NCBI RefSeq assembly: GCF_048128805.1
Contig: NC_135997.1
Span: forward strand, 13,699,116 to 13,763,115
DNA from: Centroberyx gerrardi
Lineage: Eukaryota; Chordata; Actinopteri; Beryciformes; Berycidae
Direction of reading: 5' to 3'
Length of the DNA stretch: 64,000 nt
The notes below the pieces were generated by a model. That model searched no databases. It was not told the origin of the DNA and saw only the letters and a program-made list of their open reading frames with translations. Position 1 is the first letter of the stretch, and each line of letters starts with the position of its first letter. Positions 50,430 through 64,000 of the stretch are shown piece after piece. The position numbers were made by a program, and so were the translations under genes.

Positions 50430-51237
50430 ATGAAGTTGCTCCTAGCAGGACTTGTTCTGATCCTAGTTGTGGAAACCCACGCCCAGTGGTACCGGTTTCC
50501 AGTTGAAGCTGCTCAAGGTTAGAAACTTGACCTTTTCCTGGCCTCTTAATAACAAAGTGTATCATTTTCATGTAAGATATCCAGTATTCTGTGCTTTTCA
50601 TGATATGACTCATGTTTTTATGAACTATTTTGTTTATTTCACAAAAATGCATCACTGTTTGCCTCCTGCTCAGGAGCTGGTGACATGTGGCGTGCATATA
50701 GTGACATGAGGGGGTCAAACTGGCAAGAGTCAGACAAATACTTTCATGCCAGGGGAAACCATGATGCCGCCCAGAGAGGACCAGGAGGCAGATGGGCAGC
50801 TGAAGTCATCAGGTCAGGTCAGGTCAGGTCTTGTGGATAAAACAGCCATTTATTGAGGCAAACAGGCGAAGAGGACTTGATATCTTTCTTTTGAGTTTCA
50901 ATTCTAACCCTGATAGCCAAAGAGAACAGAATCAGTGTGATACCCACAGAAACACTCTGTGAACATTTCTTTATTTAAACATGCAGTTAATTCTGCAGTC
51001 TGGAGAATGTTATGACTGATCTAATTTGAAGATCTGTTGAAAGTATCATTGTTATGTTGTTTGATAGTACAGATATTCAAAGTCCCTTTTCCCATTTTAG
51101 TGATGGCAGAGTGGGTGCAGCAAGCCATGTGTCGAGGTCATGAGGACTCTGCTGCTGATCAGGACGCTAATCGTTGGGGACACAACGGAGGTGATCCCAA
51201 CCGTTACAGACCAGAAGGACTTCCTGGTCAATACTGA
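50430..51237 (+). CDS. saa: Serum amyloid A (saa), three coding exons with frame problem
   Basis: Secreted acute-phase apolipoprotein of HDL, induced in liver during infection. Coding exons: 50430-50517, 50674 to about 50812/50817, 51101-51237. The signal peptide [18 protein letters not shown] precedes [20 protein letters not shown]; exon 2 has the family core [20 protein letters not shown], and exon 3 ends [14 protein letters not shown]. With the first donor (50812/50813) exon 3 is read in the wrong frame and stops at TGA 51141-51143. With the next donor of the GTCAG repeat (50817/50818) the frame is open to 51237 and gives 122 residues, the normal length. Either that donor is used, or exon 3 has lost two bases (AG) and the gene is a recent pseudogene. 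AATAAA lies at 51353-51358. Confidence 0.88.
50811..50830 (+). repeat. Tandem (GTCAG)n at the saa exon 2 splice donor
   Basis: Three and a half GTCAG units follow the last coding AG, giving four possible GT donors at 50813, 50818, 50823 and 50828. Their spacing of five bases means that each choice gives a different reading frame in turn. All have C at the third intron position, an uncommon base there. Confidence 0.9.
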
Positions 51238-51359
51238 GGATAGGAAAATCCAGAGCCATGCAAAAATGTACCCTTCTTTTTGAGCACTTGTGCTGCACTT
51301 GTGTATACACTAATGTAGCGCTACCAGAAACATGTTAGATCCAAAATTTAACAATAAAT

Positions 51360-52970
51360 GAATTCTATATTTATATAATTTATCAAATGTTCTGCAAAAT
51401 TGTGGTCATTAAAGATATGGAAATTATCTCTTGTGTCTTAGTCTGTGCTGTGTATCAAATTACTTTAAATGTAAAATACAAATAATTTGAAATTTGAACT
51501 GGCTTGTATCATATTAGCCTGGATTAATTAAGTGACATACAAGAAACGGAGCCCAGGTGGGAACAGTGATGCCACCTCTTTTCCAAGGAGAGTAGCTATT
51601 GGCTGCTCAAAAAGTGGCTAGAAGTTGCCAGATGACATCATACACTAATTTACATATCAATATATTTGCTTCAGTCCTCTCACTCAGCGAAGGGAGGGGC
51701 TACGCTGTGTCTGGGGAGCACTGTGATCATCAGACTTCCTGTGGTTTAGACACATTAACATTGTTCTTCATGGTTAGAAAAAGTTTCAAGATTTGTTGCT
51801 AGTCATTTTTGAGAAATAAAGTTGCCAGTGGGTTCTGAAAAGTTGCTAAATCTAGCAACAAAATTGCCAAGTTGGCAATAGTGGGGGGGCAAACTGTGTC
51901 ATAGACAGATTCCACAAACATCCACCCCAACTCACCTAGAGGATGGAGACGGGATTGTCATGGAACAAACAGTTGGCTTTTGGCTTGCTAACACGCAAAG
52001 CAAGTTTTTACCATACCGGTGTTCAAATCTGGACACACTCCACGCCACCAGTACATGCAACTACTAGCCACAAATAACACTAGCTACTAGCCATGTAATG
52101 TTAGCCATATTAGCAAGACAGCTAGTTGACCAGATGCTGTAGTTAGCTAGCTAACAAGGTGACATTACACAAAATTGATCAGATGTAGGGTGGTGGTGAA
52201 ATAATCAGTTCCTGCTCAAAAACAACAGAGTAGTTGTTGTAGAGCAATTTGAAAGTCTTATATTATTTTATTTTATTCTATTATTATTATTTTTTTCACT
52301 TTAGCATTCGTTAGCATCAATAAAACACATTAAGCATGCAGTGTGCTCATTTGTCCATAAGAGATGCAAATTTCTCAATTAGCAGTTTGTTGAAATCTGG
52401 ATATTCATTTGCTTTGTTTCTCTCCATACAGAGCATGGCCAATGAGGTGATCCTGGGTCATGGTTTTCCTCAGGAAGTTCTTATTTCACTTGTCTTGAAT
52501 GAAAGACTTATTTTGGTGTCCAGCCAATCACGTCCCAGTTCACGAATAGCTGATCTGCCAAAGCTTGCCTCTCAAACGGAGGTTTGTTTAAGTGATTTTT
52601 ACAGAATTTTACTTGTTCGCCGGACACTCACTTGAATTTTGGCCAAAGGAGAACAGCAACATGTCTACAAAAAGGCTTCTGGTGATCCTTAGTCACAAAA
52701 TGAATGGCGGAAACTGAAAATATAACTCATCACTTGTTTAAAAGAACTTTTATAGCCTATGGGTTAGGAAAAATGTTTTTGAGTGTTCACTTTCCCTTGC
52801 TCTGCATATGGAGGTCAAGACCTTCCTTCACAACAAAGAGTAGTGTCTCAGTTACAATGTTATAGTGCCCGCTAGGGGAATTGGGGCGGTACAAGACGTT
52901 AACTATCATGAGGTTGTACAATTTATATGGGTTACATATGCACAGGCCAGGTAGCTAATGAGCAACTGAC
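51360..52970. other. Spacer downstream of saa
   Basis: No gene is supported. AT-rich sequence with short open frames; a stretch of TTAGCTAGCTAAC-type sequence lies near 52140. No repeat family is recognised. Confidence 0.45.
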
Positions 52971-52974
52971 TTAG

Positions 52975-53600
52975 AGCAACTTTTTACAGTAAAAGTAGTT
53001 TGGTTTTGGAGGAGGTTCTGTTTAGAGCCCATCAGGGCTCCAGACATGTTATTGGTAAATTGCAGTGCGTTCTCTAGTGGTCATGAACACACAAGCTGAA
53101 AAAAAAAAGAACAAAACCATGTGTCAACTTATCAACTATAATAAAGGGAAGATTTGCACACTCCTGGCTTCATGAAAGGATCCAGATTTTTACTGCCCCA
53201 TAGCACAAAATGTATCCCCATATATCAGTGGGGATTTGAGATCCCCTGCTGATGAATACCAATGACTCAACAATTAGCCTACTTTATCAGGTATATACAA
53301 TCAATAACAAGTTATCAATAAAATGCAAGTTCATAAAATTTGTGTTCATTTGTGTTGTAAAAGAGAATACAGAGTCTACCTGGGTGGGTTGTTGCAAAGT
53401 TTAGGGGCTTTGATCACAAACGCTTGATCACCTGTAGACTTTAATCTATTATTTAGAACAGTCAGAAATTATTTGGGGACTGAAAGCACTGAATAAATGT
53501 GTAGGCTATAGGCTAGTGCATATGATTAATGAGGCCATGACTGAAAATGGGAAGTCTATTTGTGATGACCAGTGTCTTTTGCACCCACCATGATGCTGAT
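52975..53600 (+). repeat. saa upstream block, copy C (partial)
   Basis: Aligns with the outer part of copies A and B: TTTTACAGTAAAAGTAGTTTG (52981 on, compare 48185), CAGGGCTCCAGACATGTT (53032 on), GACTGAAAGCACTGAATA near 53479 and ATGATTAATGAGGCCA near 53522 (compare 49972). It ends before the TATA and exon 1 part, and no saa coding exon follows. It retains the empty site of the copy B transposon. Confidence 0.75.
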
Positions 53601-53789
53601 TCTGGGCGCAGTGGCTTTTCCTAACTCAGATATAGAAACATACTGTATATATCACATGTTTTTTTGTTGCCACCAGTGGCCATTCGCTCCACATTTGACA
53701 CTCTTTTATTTCTTTCTTCTTTTACCATTATGTACTGTTTCTCCTGTTTTTCATTCTGATTCTTCTGCTTCTGCTTTCATGTGCAGGCA

Positions 53790-53930
53790 GGCAGATTTGG
53801 TCCAGAAAAAACACTCAGAGGGCGGAGTGTGGGGGAGTGGTGTCCGAGGTTTAGTAACAAGAGAATGAATGAGCCGAAGGAAGCCACTGTGCTCATCTGC
53901 AGCTTTCATCTACACAGTGTTCTGACTCAG
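53790..53930 (+). other. Candidate 5'UTR exon of slc25a22
   Basis: Purine-rich stretch (GAGGGCGGAGTGTGGGGGAG, 53818-53837) ending in TGACTCAG with a GTATGT donor at 53930/53931. It could splice to the acceptor at 56003/56004 (TTTCCAG) in front of the slc25a22 start codon. There is no homology evidence, only a suitable donor and position. Confidence 0.3.
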
Positions 53931-53939
53931 GTATGTGGC

Positions 53940-54635
53940 CTTCCCTGAATTAGAACAGTATTTTATTGGAATAGAATTAATGAGTTATCTATCAGTCGAA
54001 TCTAATCATTATCATTAGAATTTCAATAAATTATTTTCTTTGACAAATGGTGATGATGGTTGTACAGTCTGCAATGAATTAATGTTTACATCTGTGTCAG
54101 TTCCATTAGTCAACTCAATGCACAATGATTCAGTACATGGCCAGCTGGAATCAGCACCCTGCCTGAGCCTCAGTTTAATAAGACCAATATCAGCAGTGAT
54201 TTATTGGTGGATCTGTGGGTCATGGATCATGATCTCAATGCCTATTTGATTTGTAGGTGGTCATAGACGGTGCTTCCATTTTGTCGGCTATTTTGTGTAA
54301 AAAATTGCAGATAACATCCCTACTTACTAAAATAGTGTTGAAATGGATCCAGAATATATTTTACTGGCAGGGTACTCTTGTTGTTTCTATTCAGTTTCCT
54401 GTTGTCTTTTATTTTTTATTACCAGACATTTTTGTGTCACTAGACGAGGTCACTCCCAATGTGTTGTGAATAACTTTCAGGCAAACACACAGTCTCTGTC
54501 TTTCTGGCTTTCTTGTTCTGCTTCACTTCAGCCCACCTTTCCTGAGAAATCAGTACAGTAGGTCTATTTATAAGGAGAACAAAGCTAAATGTTAGGTCAC
54601 CAGTATATTGTTACAAACCTGGTGAGAGAGAAGAG

Positions 54636-54670
<35 letters not shown>

Positions 54671-55603
54671 GGGGGGTTGATAGTAGTGCATAGGCCTATT
54701 GTGCTGTTGGAGTCTCAGGGTAGGAATTTGATGCCCCATTTTCCTCTTTAATTTCCACTTCTTCATAATATCATTCTGAATCTGTTTCTTTATTTGTAGC
54801 TGATGTTAATGTATATGAAGGGCGTATAGTTTATACATTATTTGTGTAGATGTGCCTGGTTATTTTACAATGGCAAGATCACTTGTTTTCTCAATCAACA
54901 TATTTCCGGTGGCTCAACTTGGTGGAGAATCATTTTGCTTTGTTAAAGTGTAGCTGAATACACTCTCATCATCTCTAGCAGTCAACGCATCATTCACTAG
55001 GTACAGACCACACCTACGAGGATGGACACTTTTAGATTGTTTATTAGGGTAATAGAAGGAGTTGTGATTTTGACGTGCTCAGTAGAGGGGTAGAGAACCA
55101 TTGCCAGGTGGTGACGAACCCAGTCTCTGTGGTGAAGAGAGGGTCGGAGGGGGAGGCCCGTTGTGACAGGCGGAGACGGAGGTGACTCACTAGGGGTTTG
55201 TAAGGGCTGATGGCTGTATTGAGGCTGGGAGCGGTGGCTGTAGCAGGGGCATGTGAAGGAAATGGCAATTGCTGACCAGGTGGGGCTATGGCCATCACCC
55301 TGTTGACCTGGAAGCAACTGGAGGACCCCAATGGCATTAGTTTAGAGCTGGAGCAGTGTGGTTTTGGTGGCGGGGTGGAAAAAACAAAAACCGCACTCAT
55401 GGAGAATTCGCTGGAGTTCTGCAATGGTCCACTCTGTTCCCTGAAGGAAGGGAATGAGGCACAACAGTTGGCCCCTCAGCCAATTTTTTTGGGCTCGGTA
55501 AAGAGCAGTATCAAATTGAAGGGGATGGGGAAGGTGATGTAGTGAATATACCTGGAGGCCCCGGCCTGATTACTACATCACCTTCGTCTGATTAGAATGG
55601 TCG
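53940..55603. other. Presumed slc25a22 5' region
   Basis: A (TG)n tract lies at 54638-54670. The 55020-55560 stretch is GC-richer, with overlapping frames on both strands (84 residues on +, 126 on -), none with a recognisable domain. A 13-bp inverted repeat (AAGGTGATGTAGT and ACTACATCACCTT) flanks 55531-55584. No gene is supported here. Confidence 0.4.
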
Positions 55604-55878
55604 GGTAACACTTTACAATAAGGGTACACTAAGTTAAGGGTTAGTTAATGCTTAATAAGCATTAACTAACCCTTAATTAACAGTTAACTAATGTGTAATT
55701 TACTAATGGTGTTCATGTTAACTAAGGTATTAATTTATACATTATTTAATAGTTTATAAAGATGACTATTAAATAATGTATAAATTAATACCTTAGTTAA
55801 CATGAACACCATTAGTAAATTATTACCAGACACATTAGTTAACTGTTAATTAATGTGCCCTTATTGTAAAGTGTTACC
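55604..55878. mobile_element. Palindromic MITE, about 275 bp
   Basis: The ends are exact inverted repeats (GGTAACACTTTACAATAAGG). The interior is almost wholly self-complementary about a short centre near 55757 (for example CATGTTAACTAAGGTATTAA and its complement), with one insertion in the right arm. No coding capacity. It could fold into one long hairpin. I could not define the target duplication. Confidence 0.88.
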
Positions 55879-56092
55879 AACGGTCCTCAGGTGGGTCCCG
55901 CGAGGACACCACCCCCCAGAGCCTTGTTGTACCTCATTCACTTCTTTCAGGAAACAGTGGTTATATGTATAACCATGCCTTTTTCTTCTCTGTTTATTTC
56001 CAGATAGTCCATCATCAGTTAGCCTTTTGGAGACAAAGCCACATCAGACTCAATAAGAGACGGATAAACAAAGAGTTTTGTGTCTCAGCCAG

Positions 56093-62252
<6,160 letters not shown>

Positions 62253-62590
62253 TCTGGTGCTTAGATATAAAGCCTATGTGCAGGGCCTCGACTGAGGGTT
62301 GAGGGCATTCTTGTGTGTGTGTGTGTGTGTTTCTGTGTCTATGACTTTTACATTACACAATTCAATTGTATAGCCTTGTGATGCTTATTTTCTCAATTTA
62401 AATATTGTAATTAAAAAATCTTAACTTGTTCAAAAACTTTTTCAAGGTTTCTTTGACCCTGCTCTTTAGATCAGTTACCTGTACCAGCATGACTGTATTT
62501 TATATGTTGGCATTCCTGTAATGCTTTAGTTTATTGAGATGTATCTGTTTTCTTCTGTTTAAATATAATTAGTTATTAATTAGTTATTAT
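62253..62590 (+). other. slc25a22: slc25a22 3'UTR (start)
   Basis: Non-coding sequence after the stop, with a (GT)n tract at 62312-62330. No AATAAA close to the stop; the variant ATTAAA near 62411 could serve, and AATAAA occurs at 63675-63680. The 3' end is not fixed. Confidence 0.5.
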
Positions 62591-62815
62591 AAAGAGTAAC
62601 TAAACCCCAAACCCAAATCTGTGGTGAAGCCTGACACCTAATGGTGAAAAGTAGGTGCCAGGCCTTTGGTGTCACCTTCTACAGAGTACAGCAGGTGGTG
62701 ACATCACCTGGCACCAAAGATCAGCCAATAGCAGATGGCCAGTTTAGTACCCTACTTTTCACCATTAGGTGTCAGGCTTCACCACAGATTTGTGTTTGGG
62801 GTTTAATTACTCTTT
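62591..62815. mobile_element. MITE with about 67-bp inverted repeats
   Basis: The ends AAAGAGTAACTAAACCCCAA and the complement of AAAGAGTAATTAAACCCCAA are followed by a nearly exact inverted block containing GGTGAAGCCTGACACCTAAT. The centre is about 85 bp. No coding capacity. It lies just past the slc25a22 stop, possibly inside its 3'UTR. Confidence 0.85.
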
Positions 62816-63233
62816 AATGTGACGCATAGACAATGATCTAATATGTAACATCTTGAAACCCCAAAAAATGACTTTGACTTGGAGGGACCTACAACTTTGC
62901 TGGCATCCAAGTATTTCTGCTGGTACATTGGAAACTGCATTAAAACATTTCAGCGGACCATAAGCCCCCTAGACATTTGTTTGAAACATGTATAACTCCA
63001 TGGATGTGGTTTTGCATTAATGATGGGTTTAATCTATGTTCATATTGCTGAGAACTGTCTTGGTGTAATCTATTTACCTAATTGCTTTGTTAAGTGGCTT
63101 CTTTTGTGTATTTTCCTTATTGTGCTATTATAGATACTGTTCACGCCAAAGCCAAAAAACATACATTATGTGAACAACTAAAGTGTTTTCTTGTCTGATG
63201 GGCTTTCTACAAAGCTCTTTGAAGGAGATTAGG

Positions 63234-63236
<3 letters not shown>

Positions 63237-63273
<37 letters not shown>
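63237..63273. repeat. (GA)n microsatellite
   Basis: About 17 GA units. It is simple-sequence DNA. Confidence 0.95.
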
Positions 63274-63275
<2 letters not shown>

Positions 63276-63379
63276 TGCTCTCAAGGAGAGGTGGAGACAG
63301 AGCTGCATCCCATTATGTTATCAAAAATACAAAGATATAAGCAGCAATTCTTCCCCCAAATAAAACAATAATAATGATT

Positions 63380-63725
63380 TTCAAACCCTTTGTAATGAAC
63401 AAAACATATCATTCTTATTGTGAGAAAAATAAGCCTGAGGAAAGACGGTCCCGCCACCTAAGATATGGAATATATTTTCTCACGTTGAATGTACACTAGG
63501 ATGAATATTGCACCTGTAAGGATTTCTTTTTGTGTTTATTGAAAAACTCCACCTGGTTTTGAATTTGAATGCTGAAGGTTCGAAGTTAACTCAAGTGTCT
63601 ATATTTCTTTTGTATTCTGTTGTTAATGTTGTTGTATAATTGCTTTGGTAATATAGGAGATATCTTACCATGCTAATAAAGCTTATTGAACTGAATTGAA
63701 TTGAATTGAACTGAACTGAACTGAG
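63380..63725 (+). mobile_element. Possible LINE 3' end with short-period tail
   Basis: A stretch ends in AATAAAGCTTATTGAAC followed by repeated TGAATTGAAC-type units (63688-63723). A fixed 3' end followed by a short tandem tail is known for fish non-LTR retroelements. No reverse transcriptase is present. The left border is arbitrary. Confidence 0.4.
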
Positions 63726-64000
63726 TGAGCAATAGAGATGTACAGCTTGAATCACTCAACTAAATCTGGGCAGGAAGATAAATCCATCGATTAAGAGGTG
63801 AGAAGTGATTGTGCCTGGAGGTTGAGAATGAGAAGCCAGGGGTCAATTGTCCATGCAGCGCACGGATCTGAGCTGTCAGACACAGTGGCCACAGAAGGTA
63901 GAGATGATTAACATTGAGCTCCTCCATTTAGAGCAGTTTGGATCAGCTCAGCTGTAGCCTATAGGCTAACTGCAGTGAAAAGGACTTACTCTGGCTCTGT
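63726..64000. other. Right edge of window
   Basis: No gene, RNA or repeat is recognised in these 275 bases. Confidence 0.5.

Noticed and set aside
55044-55424. 126- and 106-residue minus-strand frames and an 84-residue plus-strand frame
   Set aside because: Overlapping frames in several phases of a GC-rich stretch, proline- and serine-rich by composition; none has a recognisable domain.

Overview
The window is nuclear DNA of a ray-finned (teleost) fish. It has short spliced genes with GT-AG introns, vertebrate-type proteins, AATAAA polyadenylation signals, dense CA/GA/TATC microsatellites, and the miniature DNA transposons, a tRNA-type SINE and a Penelope-like retroelement typical of fish genomes. 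No bacterial, plasmid or organellar sequence was seen. All six recognised genes are on the + strand.

Layout. (1) 1-10.9 kb: bdnf, with a 5' non-coding exon homologous to mammalian BDNF exon IV at about 3.3-3.6 kb, an intron of about 5.7 kb, the single coding exon (9361-10170) and a conserved AT-rich 3'UTR. (2) 15.8-20.8 kb: lin7c, five coding exons, carrying a SINE in its last intron. bdnf followed by lin7c in the same orientation is the order seen in other vertebrates. (3) 20.8-29.3 kb: gene-free and repeat-rich. (4) 29.3-33.3 kb: rplp2 (acidic ribosomal stalk protein P2), with two MITEs in intron 3. (5) 34.3-36.7 kb: a decayed Penelope-like element between inverted terminal repeats of about 410 bp, each with a hammerhead-ribozyme-like core. 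(6) 38.8-39.2 kb: a palindromic foldback element next to the promoter of a ferritin H/M gene (39.35-44.6 kb) that has a textbook iron-responsive element. (7) 45.4-53.6 kb: a locally repeated serum amyloid A region. It holds one set of saa coding exons (50430-51237), two copies of the promoter/first-exon block, a third partial copy, and an inserted TIR transposon of about 1.3 kb whose empty site survives in the other copies. (8) 53.8-62.3 kb: slc25a22, the mitochondrial glutamate carrier, ten coding exons. Several of its introns are built from microsatellites, and one 5' splice site lies inside a (GT)n tract. (9) 62.3-64 kb: a small MITE and a LINE-like 3' tail.

The genes do not form one pathway. 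They are a growth factor, a synaptic scaffold protein, a ribosomal protein, an iron-storage protein, an acute-phase protein and a mitochondrial carrier. The most unusual observations are the saa locus, where a TATA-containing promoter copy lies 3.2 kb upstream of the coding exons and a tandem GTCAG splice donor decides the reading frame; the Penelope-like element with ribozyme-like inverted ends; and the microsatellite splice sites in slc25a22. All calls come from reading the sequence and recalled knowledge of the families. No database search was run.
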